Of a DNA stretch of 64,000 nucleotides, positions 1 through 8,676 are shown piece by piece; position 1 is the stretch's first letter, and each line of letters begins with the position of its first letter. A program made the position numbers and the translations under genes. Under the pieces are notes generated by a model that was not told the DNA's origin, made no database searches, and worked only from the letters and a program-made list of their open reading frames with translations. This stretch comes from Candidatus Polarisedimenticolia bacterium (GTDB lineage: Bacteria > Acidobacteriota > Polarisedimenticolia > Gp22-AA2 > AA152), in the NCBI GenBank assembly GCA_036004685.1, contig DASYRE010000031.1:1-64000 (forward strand), read 5' to 3'.

Positions 1-122
1 CGAGGTCGCCGAGGCGCCCGGATCGCAAGGCGCGCCAGAGCGTCGCGTACCCAAGGCGGTACGCAAGCGAGGCGCAACGCGGCGAGCCGGGATGGATCGG
101 GGGCCGAATGTAACATGATTTT
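1..122. repeat. REP-like palindromic intergenic sequence
   Basis: No gene is visible at the left edge. The stretch holds an inverted repeat, GCGTACC and GGTACGC separated by about 6 bases (near 46-65), followed by a GC-rich tail ending in GAGCCGGGATG. A similar layout (GCGAGGC-GTA-GCCTCGC, then GCGCCGGGATG) occurs at about 20013-20050, so this may be a member of a dispersed palindromic family. Only two loosely similar copies are in the window, so this stays tentative. Confidence 0.25.
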
Positions 123-134
123 TGAGACGCGACA

Positions 135-728
135 CTAGGGAAGCTTCGCCGGTCCCGGGATCTTCCAGGCTTCCCACAACGTGATGGCGAGAAACAGGAC
201 GCTCATGACGTCGAAGTTCAGGGCGACCACTTGAGCCATCGTCGCGGGATTCGGGAGGATCGCGAGAGCCATCTCCCTCCCTTCCTTCTCCAGCGCCTGC
301 TGGATGAAACTGCGGTTCACCAGGAAGCTGGCGTAGAAGAAAGCGGACCCGGCCACGATCAAGGAGAGGATCTGGAGTCCCCGGGAGCGCTTGTTTCCGG
401 CCAGCATCGTCGTCCCTTTGCCGACGGCGATGCCGATCAGGATCGCGACGAGGCCGAATGCAGTATTGGTCCAGACGGTGATCAACCACCAGGCGAGGAC
501 GCCGAGGGTGCCGCCGAGCAGCGCGCCGAGCAGCGCCATCGGATAGTTGACGTCCTGGCCCTGCGCCTGGATGTCCCGGGTTCGCTCCGCCTGGAGATTG
601 TTCGCGCAGGGAGGGCACAGGATCCCTTCGGTCGTTTGCACGCGGTCCTGCGTGGCGCCGAGCTCGGTGTTGCATCGGTTGCATCTCGGCAAAGAGGAAG
701 CATGAGCGGTCGCGGCACTGGGTTGCAT
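135..728 (-). CDS. Zinc-ribbon membrane protein, unknown function
   Basis: 197-residue protein. I chose the ATG at 728 because a strong ribosome binding site (AGGAGGT) lies just upstream on this strand; longer readings to 926 have no such signal and look low-complexity. The N-terminus carries two CxxC pairs (CNRC near residue 15 and CPPC near 36), the pattern of a zinc ribbon. The rest contains about four hydrophobic segments, so it is probably an integral membrane protein with a small cytosolic zinc-binding head. Zinc ribbon plus membrane region is a common layout of uncharacterised bacterial proteins. It is divergent from the SIR2-like gene. No enzymatic motif was recognised. Confidence 0.75.
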   Translation of the reverse strand: MQPSAATAHASSLPRCNRCNTELGATQDRVQTTEGILCPPCANNLQAERTRDIQAQGQDVNYPMALLGALLGGTLGVLAWWLITVWTNTAFGLVAILIGIAVGKGTTMLAGNKRSRGLQILSLIVAGSAFFYASFLVNRSFIQQALEKEGREMALAILPNPATMAQVVALNFDVMSVLFLAITLWEAWKIPGPAKLP

Positions 729-994
729 GACACCTCCTGTTGAAACCCCAGGTGCAGAAGATAGGCCGCGCGTCCTGGCTGTCAACACCGGAAGATGGCC
801 GGTGACGCCGCGATGGACGCCCGCGGCCTCGAGGAACGACAAAAGGATGACGCTCACGCACGGCGCCCGCGCCCCGCGGCCTGAAATCCGACGAAACCTC
901 CGGCCCGCGCGGCCGGCGGCTTGCAATGCCCTGGCGCGGCCCTATATTCGATCAAGGGAGCGCCGCCACACGGCTGGCTCCGAGGTCCCGCAGG

Positions 995-2107
995 ATGCAC
1001 CGCGCCATTTCCCACCCACCCGCGGACGGGCTCATCACGACGGCCGCGCCTCCGACGACCTATTTCCTGGGCGCCGGGGCCACGCGAGCCGACTATCCCG
1101 AAATTCCCCTCATGGACGAGCTGCTCCACGAAATCATCCAGAGCGGCTTCGCCGCGAATCTGCTCGTCACCTTCTTCGCGGACGTCTTCGGGGAAGAATG
1201 CGTGCGGCCGGGGGCCGAAGCGGCGGAGCGACCCCGGATCGACGACGTCTTCACGCTCATCGATGCCTCGCTCTCAGGCCGCGCTCCTTCTCCCGCCGGA
1301 AGGTCGCGCGAGCATCTGATCGAAGTCCGGGGGCACCTGATCGCCTCGATTGGCAGGGTCATCGCCAGGGCGATCGGCGAGGGCCAGGGAAGAATCGCGC
1401 GACGTTTCGCCCGGGCGCTACCGGAGGCCGGGACCACGCTCCTGTCGACCAACTACGACATCGTGATGGACAACGCCCTGCTGGGACGAACTCCGAAAAA
1501 CGTCAACTACGGGCTCCCGGTCCGCGAGGCGGTGCAGCGCCGCGGCGACCTCCACGCCGGGCGGTTCGACGAGATGCACCACTACCGCGCCATCCCCGAC
1601 AGTCAGGAGATCGTCCGGAGGGGAAGAATCCCGCTCCTGAAGCTCAACGGCTCGCTCAACTGGCTATACTGCCCGCGCTGCGACGAGCTCGACATCACGC
1701 TGCTCGAAGGAAAAGGGGCGCTGACGCTCCTCGACGATCCCGCGCTGGGCCGGTGCTGCATGGAGCGCTGCACGTCGCCCTACGAGGCGGTCCTCGTGGG
1801 GCCGAGCCTCGATCAACGTTACGAGCACCGGGTCCTGCGGGACACGTGGACGCGGGCGGAGCGGGCGCTGCAGAGCTCCAGCCGCCTGGTGATCGTCGGC
1901 TACTCGCTGCCCGATGCCGATTACCTCATCCGATCGATGCTGGCGCGCGCCTTCGGCCACCGCAGCCGCGACGTGACGGTCGTCGGCATGCCGGCCACCT
2001 TGATGGAGCGGCACGTGCTGGAGCGCCGCTACCGCCGGCTCTTCTCGCGCTGCTCCTTCGCCTTCGAGGGGTTCGCCGCGTTTCTGGAGAGACTGGTTCC
2101 GGCGTGA
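995..2107 (+). CDS. Stand-alone SIR2-like NAD-binding protein
   Basis: Rossmann-type SIR2 family protein. Numbered from the upstream alternative ATG at 926, visible motifs are GAGAT (49-53, NAD-binding loop), STNYD (174-178, the conserved Asn-x-Asp), a LNGSLNW motif (240-246), a probable zinc site CPRC (249-252) with CC and C (277, 278, 282), and VGYSLPDAD near residue 340. SIR2-like domains of this kind occur in phage-defence NADases and in deacetylases. The motif normally read as L-H-G-S here has Asn241 in place of the catalytic His. I prefer the ATG at 995 because the domain starts soon after it; neither start has a strong ribosome binding site. It ends about 10 bases from a convergent gene. 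Role in defence is an inference. Confidence 0.8.
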   Translation: MHRAISHPPADGLITTAAPPTTYFLGAGATRADYPEIPLMDELLHEIIQSGFAANLLVTFFADVFGEECVRPGAEAAERPRIDDVFTLIDASLSGRAPSPAGRSREHLIEVRGHLIASIGRVIARAIGEGQGRIARRFARALPEAGTTLLSTNYDIVMDNALLGRTPKNVNYGLPVREAVQRRGDLHAGRFDEMHHYRAIPDSQEIVRRGRIPLLKLNGSLNWLYCPRCDELDITLLEGKGALTLLDDPALGRCCMERCTSPYEAVLVGPSLDQRYEHRVLRDTWTRAERALQSSSRLVIVGYSLPDADYLIRSMLARAFGHRSRDVTVVGMPATLMERHVLERRYRRLFSRCSFAFEGFAAFLERLVPA

Positions 2108-2116
2108 CGGCTCCGC

Positions 2117-4180
2117 TCACCGCCATTTGAGGAGGGTGAAGAGGTTGCTATAGGAATCGGTCCAGAGGACCCGGCGCGGCGGCGCGGCGGCCGCCGCCTG
2201 GCGCACTTCTTTCCGGTTCAGGAATTCCTGGTTGTGGGTGAGCAGCACCCAGGTCGCCGCGCTGACCCTTCCCTCCCAGTCTCCCGGCGAGTCGACCATG
2301 AGAGGCCGGTACCCGAAATCCTCCCCGACGCCCCACACTACCGGACGCAGATCGACGTGGAGGTTCGAGATGTTGGCTGCAATCAGGCCTCCCTTCGCGA
2401 GATGCCGCCGGTAAGCTCCAAAAGCCTCCCGGGTCAGCAGGTGTATGGGTACCGAATCGCCATTGAAGGCGTCCAGGACGAGAACGTCGTAGCCCTGTGG
2501 CCGCTCCCTCTCCAGCGACAGGCGGGCGTCGCCCGGCACGATCTCGTGCCTGGCGCTGCTGTCGCGCAAGTAGACGAACTGCGACTCCGCGAGCAGCCCG
2601 ACGTCGGGATTGATTTCGTAGAAGCGGTAAGTGTCCCCCTCCTGCCCGTACGTCGCGACGGTGCCGACTCCGAGCCCGACGACCCCCACCCGCAGCGGCT
2701 TCTCGTGCGGAAAATATCGCAGCGCCAGGCCGACCCCGCTGTTCTCGCCGTAGTAAGCGGTCGGGGCTCGCCGCAGCGAATCGTCGGTAAACTCCCAGCC
2801 ATGGCTGACCCGGCCGTGGAACAGGCTGAGGCGATGCCGGAGAGGGTCGCCCCGATCGCTCTCTTGCACCCTGAGCACTCCATAGAAATTGCGCAAGGCG
2901 ACGTTGTAGGCGAGCAGGTCGGCCAGCGCCTGAAGGGTGAGCACGGCGTTCAACACGACGACGCCCGACACCGCCGCCGTGACGAAAGCGATCGAGCGGG
3001 CCCGGCCGGACTTCGGCGCCGACGCGGAGGAGCTGTAAAGATAGGCCACCAGGGCCACCACGAAGGTGGTCCATATCCCCACGTTCAGCTCCAGATAGGA
3101 TCGAAAGATCGCCGGCGCGATCAGCGACACGAAGACGGCTCCCAACGCTCCGCCCGCCGCGATCATCAGATAAAAAGAGGTCAGGTACTCCGGCGCAGGC
3201 CGCAGCCGCACCAGCTCTCCATGGCTCACCATGCAGGCTGCGAAGAGACCGAGCGACAGGATCGACACCTGCGTCAGGACGTCGGCCGCCGGGCCGCGAA
3301 TCAGCGCCCACACCATGGCACCGGCCGCCACGACCTCCAGCGTCCAGAAGACCTTCCGCGAATACCAGCGATCCCTCTCGAAGCAGATGATGAACGAGAC
3401 CAGGTAAAGCGTGAGGGGCACTACCCAGAGAAATGGAACGGAGGCGATGTCCTGGCACATCTGGTTGGTCACGGCGAGGAGCATGAGCGAGCCGTTGACC
3501 GCCAGCAGGAGCCATAGGATCTTCGCGGCCAGGCGCGGCGCGCCTGCGTCCCGCGCCGCCGCGCTCCGGCGGGTTTCCTGAGCCGCCGGCGCCGAAGGCG
3601 CGCCTTTCCAGATCGATGCCGCGCACAGGACGCAGGCGGCGCAGAACAGGACGAACCCGGCGGACCAGGCGAGCGATTGGGCGCGCAGCGAGAGCAGCGG
3701 CTCGACGGCGACGGGGTAGGTCAGCAGCGCCAGGAGCGAGCCGGCGTTCGAGAGCGCGTAGAGCCGGTAGGGTGAAAGGCCCGGCATCGCCAGCGACCGC
3801 CACCGCTGGAGCAGCGGCCCGGTCGTGGCGAGCATGAAATAGGGCAGGCCGATCGTCGCTCCCAGAAGCGTGAGAATCCGCAGCGTCGGACGTCCGGGAT
3901 CGGGCGGCTTCCATCCGGGGCCCGGCAGGATCGGCATCAGCAGAATGGCCGCGGCGAGCAGAGCCAGGTGCAGGACGGCCTGGGAGCGGGGCTTCAGGCG
4001 GCTGCTCGACCAGTGCGCGTAGGCGTAGCCTCCAAGCAGCGCCACCTGGAAGAAGAGCAGGCAGGTCGTCCAGACCGAGGTCCCGCCCCCGAACCAGGGG
4101 AGGATGACCTTGCTGATCAGCGGCTGGATCTGGAATAGCAGGAAGGCGCTGAGGAATATGGTGACGGCGTATCGGCGCAA
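2117..4180 (-). CDS. Fused membrane/spermidine-synthase-like protein
   Basis: 687-residue protein of the fused MFS/spermidine synthase type. The N-terminal two thirds hold many hydrophobic helices, beginning with the family-typical opening FLLFQIQPLISK and ILPWFGG. The C-terminal third is a spermidine-synthase-like Rossmann domain: GVVGLGVGT (nucleotide loop), YEINPDV (acidic end of strand 2) and VLVLDAFNGDSVP, ending with the conserved DSYSNL segment. Family members have uncertain substrates; true polyamine synthesis has not been shown for most. No decarboxylase or other polyamine gene lies nearby. The gene runs convergent with the SIR2-like gene and divergent from the AbiEii-like gene. Confidence 0.88.
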   Translation of the reverse strand: MRRYAVTIFLSAFLLFQIQPLISKVILPWFGGGTSVWTTCLLFFQVALLGGYAYAHWSSSRLKPRSQAVLHLALLAAAILLMPILPGPGWKPPDPGRPTLRILTLLGATIGLPYFMLATTGPLLQRWRSLAMPGLSPYRLYALSNAGSLLALLTYPVAVEPLLSLRAQSLAWSAGFVLFCAACVLCAASIWKGAPSAPAAQETRRSAAARDAGAPRLAAKILWLLLAVNGSLMLLAVTNQMCQDIASVPFLWVVPLTLYLVSFIICFERDRWYSRKVFWTLEVVAAGAMVWALIRGPAADVLTQVSILSLGLFAACMVSHGELVRLRPAPEYLTSFYLMIAAGGALGAVFVSLIAPAIFRSYLELNVGIWTTFVVALVAYLYSSSASAPKSGRARSIAFVTAAVSGVVVLNAVLTLQALADLLAYNVALRNFYGVLRVQESDRGDPLRHRLSLFHGRVSHGWEFTDDSLRRAPTAYYGENSGVGLALRYFPHEKPLRVGVVGLGVGTVATYGQEGDTYRFYEINPDVGLLAESQFVYLRDSSARHEIVPGDARLSLERERPQGYDVLVLDAFNGDSVPIHLLTREAFGAYRRHLAKGGLIAANISNLHVDLRPVVWGVGEDFGYRPLMVDSPGDWEGRVSAATWVLLTHNQEFLNRKEVRQAAAAAPPRRVLWTDSYSNLFTLLKWR

Positions 4181-4360
4181 AGAGACCTCGATGAGTCGTC
4201 CTAGATACGCCCGGCCGTCCCATTTGTCAATCCAGCCCCGAGGCGCTGCCCGCGCGCCTTTCCGGGGGAAAATCCTCCCCGATCTGGAACTCGGAGCCGT
4301 TGTCGGCTACTCTATTGCACCCGTCCCTCTCGAAACCCAGGTCCCGGCGTCTTTGCCGAT

Positions 4361-5347
4361 GTGGAGGAATGCGTGCCCGGGAACCGACCGAAGGTCGTCC
4401 CTTTGCCGGCCGGCGCGGACCGCGTGAAGATCAAGCCGCTGCAGGCGCGCCTGCGGGCGGAATCGGATCGCGCCGGTCTCGCTCCGGAAGTCGCCGAGCG
4501 CGACTACGTCATGTCCTGGATCCTCGCGGGAATCGCGAGCGTCCCCTCCCTGAAGGAGACGCTGGTCCTGAACGGAGGAGCGGCGCTGCGGAAGTCGTAT
4601 TTCCCCGGCTACCGATTCACCGAGGAGATGGACTTCACCGCGGTCGGCGCGGTTCCGGCCGGCCCGGCGCTCGATCAGGCGATCCTGGAGGCCACGTCGA
4701 ACGTCGTCCGGATGCTCACTCCCTATACTTCCGTTCAAATCCACTGCGAGCCCGGCGGCCGCCGGGCTTCGCGCGAGGAGAAGAAGGCGTTCGAGATCAC
4801 GGCGCGGTTTCCATGGCAGAAGGAGGCCCCGCCCGTCATCGCCCGCATCACCATGGACGAGATCTTGCTGACGCCCTGCGCCTCCCGCCCCATCCGGCAC
4901 GATTACGGCGAGACGATCGAGCTGCAGGTCCTCGTCTGCTCCTTGGACGAGATCGTCGCGGAGAAGCTGCGGGCGATTCTCGAGCACGGCGCCGCCGGAA
5001 AGAGCGAGGCGATCGATCGACGGATTCTCGATTATTACGATCTATGGAAAGTGCTGGAAGCCTTCGGAGGGCGGCTGGACGTCCCCGACTTCCCGGCGCT
5101 GCTGCGCGAGAAGTGCCGCAGCGGAAACCTGTCTTTTCAGGGGCCGGAGAGCTTCTTCCCCGAGCCGCTCCTTGCGAAGGTCCAGGCGGGGTGGGACAAG
5201 GCGCTGAAGTCGCTCTCGACCGAGGTGCCGCTCTACCAGACGGTCGTCACGCGTCTTGGCGCGCACGTCTCCGCGCTCCTCGCATCGCCACGCGTCCCGA
5301 AAGTCTCCGCCACGGAATCGCCCTCGGGCGAGTCGCCCGCCCCGTAG
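4361..5347 (+). CDS. AbiEii-like nucleotidyltransferase (orphan toxin-like)
   Basis: 328-residue protein of the AbiEii/DUF1814 nucleotidyltransferase family, whose known members are toxins of type IV toxin-antitoxin and abortive infection systems. The core motif is visible: NGGAALRKSYFPGYRF (71-86) followed by TEEMDF. Family members usually show a D-x-D metal pair here; this copy has Glu89-x-Asp91. Downstream EIVAEKLRAIL is the conserved helix with the Glu-Lys pair. The start is GTG at 4361; GTG at 4373, behind GGAGGA, is an alternative. No AbiEi-type antitoxin is adjacent: the upstream gene is the divergent membrane protein and the downstream gene converges. It could be a solitary housekeeping paralogue rather than a toxin. 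Confidence 0.8.
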   Translation: MEECVPGNRPKVVPLPAGADRVKIKPLQARLRAESDRAGLAPEVAERDYVMSWILAGIASVPSLKETLVLNGGAALRKSYFPGYRFTEEMDFTAVGAVPAGPALDQAILEATSNVVRMLTPYTSVQIHCEPGGRRASREEKKAFEITARFPWQKEAPPVIARITMDEILLTPCASRPIRHDYGETIELQVLVCSLDEIVAEKLRAILEHGAAGKSEAIDRRILDYYDLWKVLEAFGGRLDVPDFPALLREKCRSGNLSFQGPESFFPEPLLAKVQAGWDKALKSLSTEVPLYQTVVTRLGAHVSALLASPRVPKVSATESPSGESPAP

Positions 5348-5366
5348 CGCGTCACAGACCCCGTAG

Positions 5367-5413
5367 AAAAAAAGAGTGAGGAGGGGCCCCGATCTGTTTA
5401 GGATCGGGACCCC
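5367..5413 (-). terminator. Intrinsic terminator of the VIT/VWA gene
   Basis: A stem of GGGG and CCCGATC paired with GATCGGG and CCCC, with one C-A mismatch and a 7-base loop, lies at 5383-5413. On the minus strand it is followed by a run of seven T (5367-5373) after about nine bases. It sits just below the stop of the minus-strand VIT/VWA gene and between convergent genes. Confidence 0.6.
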
Positions 5414-5453
5414 CAACTCATCCTTCGTATTTGCCCTTGGGAAGAGTCGCCCG

Positions 5454-7892
5454 CTATTTAGCGTGCTGCTTAACCCAGTCGGATAGAGCCTGGATGGCCG
5501 GGTTCGCCGAGGGAAGCGACGCGGCCCGCGCCATGCCCGCGCCGGCGAAGACGATCCGCCCGCCTGAGCCGCCGCCCGTCCACGTCTCGGGGCGCGCTGC
5601 GGCGAGAAGGGTTCTGAGCTCCGCCATCTCGCGGGCCGCGAGGCTCGCGACCAGCGTCCGGCTCTTCCCCTGGGTCCGCCAGAGCTCCCCGTCGCTCTCG
5701 ACGCTAAGCTCGGTCCCGCCGGGGAGCACGACGGTGATGCTTTCGAAGGACCGCGACGAGTCCCCTTCCTCGCGATCGACGCTGTCATTTGCGGCGCCGC
5801 CGGCGTTCTCCCTTCCGGATCCGTCCTTTCTCTTCCTCCCGAGCTTGTCCAGATACGGCTCGGCCTTGGCGGTCTCTCGAGGCGAGGAAGAAGGAACCCC
5901 CGCACCCGTCGAGGCCGGAGGCGCCTGCGCCTTGGCGTCCCCATACCCCTGGACCATCAACGATTGGCGCGCCACGAACCCCGTCATGTTCCCGGCCACG
6001 CCGAAGTTCCCCTCGTAGGAGACGTCCTGCGGCATCTCGACGGGCACGTTGATTTCCGTCGAGGACCCGCTGTAGTTCGACACCTCGCTGTCGACCGCGA
6101 CGAGCGACGTGTAGGCCGTCATCAGGCGGTGGCGAAGGCCGAGCCTGGTGATCGCCTCGACCACTTCGGGCTGGGCCCCGTCGTGCAGCTCGCGCTCCAG
6201 ACGATGAATCCGGGCGCGCGCCCAGAGGCGCCCGAGCGCCTCGTGATCGGCCGCTTCGGCCGGCAGCGTGACGACCCGGCGCAGGACGCGGCGCAGCCCG
6301 TGCGACGTTCCTTCCAGACGAAGCAGGCCGGTGCCGGGGCGGAGGTAACGGCCGTGGACGACGAGCGGCGAGCCAGCGAAGAGATCGGGGATGTTCCGCG
6401 GCTCCTGATCCTCCACCTCCAGATCCTTCCAGGTCATCCGGATGTCGGTGAGGACGGGCGTCTCGATCCGCTCGACGAAGCGCTCCACCATCTGGTCGGG
6501 AGTCTCGCGCGGCGCGAGGAACGCCGCCTCGCCCCGCCCCTCCTCGGCCAGTCCTTCCAGGAGGTAACGGTTGACCGAGGAGCCGATCCCGAACGAGAAG
6601 AGCCGGGCGCCGCCGAGCAGGCGCCGGACCTCGCCGAGGATCTCGCTCTCGTTGCCGATGTAGCCGTCGGTGAGGAACGCGACGATGCGCAGCCGCTCCG
6701 GATCCGCGGGCCGCGCGAGCGCCGCCCGGATTCCGGAGATCATCTCCGTGCCGCCCTCGCCCCGCAGCGAATCGAGGAAGATCCGGGCGCGCCGGAGATT
6801 CTCGGGCGTCGCGGCCAGGGGAGCCGGGCCGAGCCCGGAAGCCCGATCCGAGAACCGGACGATCTGGAACGTGTCTCCCGGCCGGAGCGCCACGAGCGCC
6901 TTCCGGACGACGTTCTTCGCCGCCTCGATCGGGACGCCCATCATCGAGCCGGAGCAGTCGAGGACGAAGATCAGCTCGCGCGGCGCCGCCTCCTCGTCGC
7001 CCGGCTCGGCCGGAGGCTGCAGGACCAGCGTGAACACGCCCGGCCCGCTTTCCTCGGAGGCATTCCGCCACGCCAGGATCCCCATCTCGGTCGCCTCCCC
7101 GCCCAGGCGCCAGAGCAGGCGGAAATCGCGGTTCAAGGCGGCGCCGCGGCCGTCCTCGTCGGAGAGCCTCACTTGGGCGGCCTTCTCGTCCTCCTGCGTG
7201 ATGCCCACCCGGTGCGAAGGCGACCGGAGGTCGCGGATCTCGATCCCCTCGTCGAGCGCCACCCGCATCGTCAGCCGCTGCCCGGTGACCTGATCCGGGA
7301 CGACGACGGGGGGATCGATCTTTCCGGGATCGGTCTGGCGGCAAGGGATGAACCGCGGCCCCACGACCGTCGGGAAGACGTACTCGCAGGCGCCGTCCTC
7401 GCAGCGGATCTCATGATCGAAGGAGAGAATCACCTGCACGCGCGCGCCCGGAATGATGTTGGCCACCTGCTGGGCGAAGACGTTCGGCCGCTCCTGATCC
7501 AGCAGCCCCGCCACCCGTCCCCCGGCACGGGCCTGCTCGTAGATCGCCCGGGCCTCGGCGCGCCGCTTCATGTCGCCCTGGATGAGGCGATCGCCGATCC
7601 GCAGGCTCATGTCGGTGACGGCGGCGCCGGCGGGCAGCGGAAAGATGTAGAGGCCGTCGACCGGATAGGGGTTCGGGTTCTCCCACGATTGCGTGACCAC
7701 GGCGTGCGCCACCGGGCCGGTGATCACGACCTTCACGTCGGTGGACTTCAGGAGAAACGGGTCTTGATTCTCGCTGGCGCCGGCGAGGCGCGGCCCTCGC
7801 GGCTCGGAAGCGAGCGCTCCCCCGCCCGGCGGCAAGGCGAGCAGGCACAGCAGAACGATGCGGAGCAGGTTGCGGGTACCGGACGCGGTCAT
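5454..7892 (-). CDS. Secreted VIT and von Willebrand A domain protein
   Basis: 812-residue exported protein. It begins with a signal peptide (hydrophobic core about 9-21). Residues about 43-182 form a VIT domain with typical segments (ENPNPYPVDGLYIFPLP, AGLLDQERPNVFAQ, VANIIPGA). A VWA domain follows from about 306 with an intact MIDAS motif DCSGS (Asp312, Ser314, Ser316), so metal-dependent ligand binding is likely. The C-terminus has low-complexity and a small predicted beta domain with no assignment. The ATG at 7892 has a good ribosome binding site (GGAGGAG). The gene is divergent from an ECF sigma factor and carries a matching ECF-type promoter, so it is a probable direct target. Family proteins resemble inter-alpha-trypsin inhibitor heavy chains; the bacterial role is unknown. 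Confidence 0.9.
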   Translation of the reverse strand: MTASGTRNLLRIVLLCLLALPPGGGALASEPRGPRLAGASENQDPFLLKSTDVKVVITGPVAHAVVTQSWENPNPYPVDGLYIFPLPAGAAVTDMSLRIGDRLIQGDMKRRAEARAIYEQARAGGRVAGLLDQERPNVFAQQVANIIPGARVQVILSFDHEIRCEDGACEYVFPTVVGPRFIPCRQTDPGKIDPPVVVPDQVTGQRLTMRVALDEGIEIRDLRSPSHRVGITQEDEKAAQVRLSDEDGRGAALNRDFRLLWRLGGEATEMGILAWRNASEESGPGVFTLVLQPPAEPGDEEAAPRELIFVLDCSGSMMGVPIEAAKNVVRKALVALRPGDTFQIVRFSDRASGLGPAPLAATPENLRRARIFLDSLRGEGGTEMISGIRAALARPADPERLRIVAFLTDGYIGNESEILGEVRRLLGGARLFSFGIGSSVNRYLLEGLAEEGRGEAAFLAPRETPDQMVERFVERIETPVLTDIRMTWKDLEVEDQEPRNIPDLFAGSPLVVHGRYLRPGTGLLRLEGTSHGLRRVLRRVVTLPAEAADHEALGRLWARARIHRLERELHDGAQPEVVEAITRLGLRHRLMTAYTSLVAVDSEVSNYSGSSTEINVPVEMPQDVSYEGNFGVAGNMTGFVARQSLMVQGYGDAKAQAPPASTGAGVPSSSPRETAKAEPYLDKLGRKRKDGSGRENAGGAANDSVDREEGDSSRSFESITVVLPGGTELSVESDGELWRTQGKSRTLVASLAAREMAELRTLLAAARPETWTGGGSGGRIVFAGAGMARAASLPSANPAIQALSDWVKQHAK

Positions 7893-7929
7893 GTCTCCTC
7901 CTTCTTCGAACGTTTTTGGTTCCTGCTCG

Positions 7930-7956
7930 TGAGACCGCCGCGCCCGGAAAAAGTTC
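7930..7956 (-). promoter_or_regulatory. ECF-type promoter of the VIT/VWA gene
   Basis: Read on the minus strand: -35 GAACTT (7956-7951), a 16-base spacer, and -10 TCTCA (7934-7930), 38 bases before the start codon. The same -35, spacer length and -10 occur in front of the divergent sigma factor gene. The pattern matches the sigma-E consensus class (GAACTT-N16-TCTGA). Confidence 0.75.
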
Positions 7957-8003
7957 CCGTCACCCGCCCATTTCCCAATCGTCTTTTTTGGGGGGGTTCT
8001 CGG

Positions 8004-8030
8004 GAACTTTCCGGCGCTCGAGCTGTCTCA
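8004..8030 (+). promoter_or_regulatory. Autoregulatory ECF-type promoter of the sigma gene
   Basis: -35 GAACTT (8004-8009), 16-base spacer, -10 TCTCA (8026-8030). Transcription would start around 8037, giving a leader of about 50 bases to the ATG at 8086. Alternatively the message could be leaderless with the ATG at 8038. The mirror copy for the divergent gene lies about 50 bases away. Confidence 0.75.
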
Positions 8031-8085
8031 TCTCTCGATGAGAAGCTCCGGGACTTTTTCCCGCAGACGTGGCATTCTTGAGGGC

Positions 8086-8676
8086 ATGCGAAACCTTCGT
8101 CTGGTGAGCCCCGATTCCGAGGAGGAGCTCGTCCGCCGCGCCCGCCTGGGAGACGCCGACGCGTTTCAAAGCCTGGTGCGGCAGTACCTCCCCCGGCTCT
8201 GGAAGGTCGCCTGGCGGATACTTCGCCATCGGGAAGATACGGAGGACGTGATGCAGGAAGTCTTTCTGTCGGCCTACCGGGCGCTTCCCGAGTTCCGAGG
8301 CGAGTCCAGCCTCTCGACCTGGCTGCACCGGATCGCCGTGACCCGGGCGCTCAACCATCGGGACAAGGCCGCCGAGCGGATCCGCCGCGTCTCGGACCCC
8401 TGGACGGGCTTCGCGGGCGAGCGCTTCCGGAGCGCCGAAGCTTCGGAGACCGCCTCGCCGCTTCGCACGCTCGAGACCCGTGAGCTGATGCGCCGGGTCA
8501 GCCAGTGCCTGGAGAAGATGCCGATGTCCTTTCGGGCGGTCCTCTCGCTGCGGGACGTCGAGACTCTCTCCTACGAGGAGACCGCCCGGATCCTGGGAAT
8601 CGCCCTGGGGACGGTGCGCTCGCGCCTGGCGCGCGCCCGCCTCGCCTTGAGGGAATGCGTGCAGGAGGAGGGGTGA
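8086..8676 (+). CDS. ECF RNA polymerase sigma factor (RpoE-like)
   Basis: 196-residue sigma-70 family factor of the extracytoplasmic-function type. Region 2 is visible (GDADAFQSLVRQYLPRLWK through DTEDVMQEVFLSAYRALPEF) and region 4 near the end (LSLRDVETLSYEETARILG, then LGTVRSRLARARLALRE, the recognition helix). There is no region 1.1 or 3, as usual for ECF factors. It directs RNA polymerase to promoters of the GAACTT/TCTCA type seen on both sides of this intergenic region. I start at ATG 8086 because it fits family length; ATG 8038 is in frame and could be a leaderless start. The stop overlaps the start of the anti-sigma gene (TGATG), so the two are translationally coupled. Confidence 0.9.
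   Translation: MRNLRLVSPDSEEELVRRARLGDADAFQSLVRQYLPRLWKVAWRILRHREDTEDVMQEVFLSAYRALPEFRGESSLSTWLHRIAVTRALNHRDKAAERIRRVSDPWTGFAGERFRSAEASETASPLRTLETRELMRRVSQCLEKMPMSFRAVLSLRDVETLSYEETARILGIALGTVRSRLARARLALRECVQEEG

Noticed and set aside
2148-4223. 691-codon minus-strand frame overlapping the spermidine-synthase-like gene
   Set aside because: Composition is Arg/Pro-rich and no family signature is visible; the overlapping frame is a clear family member.
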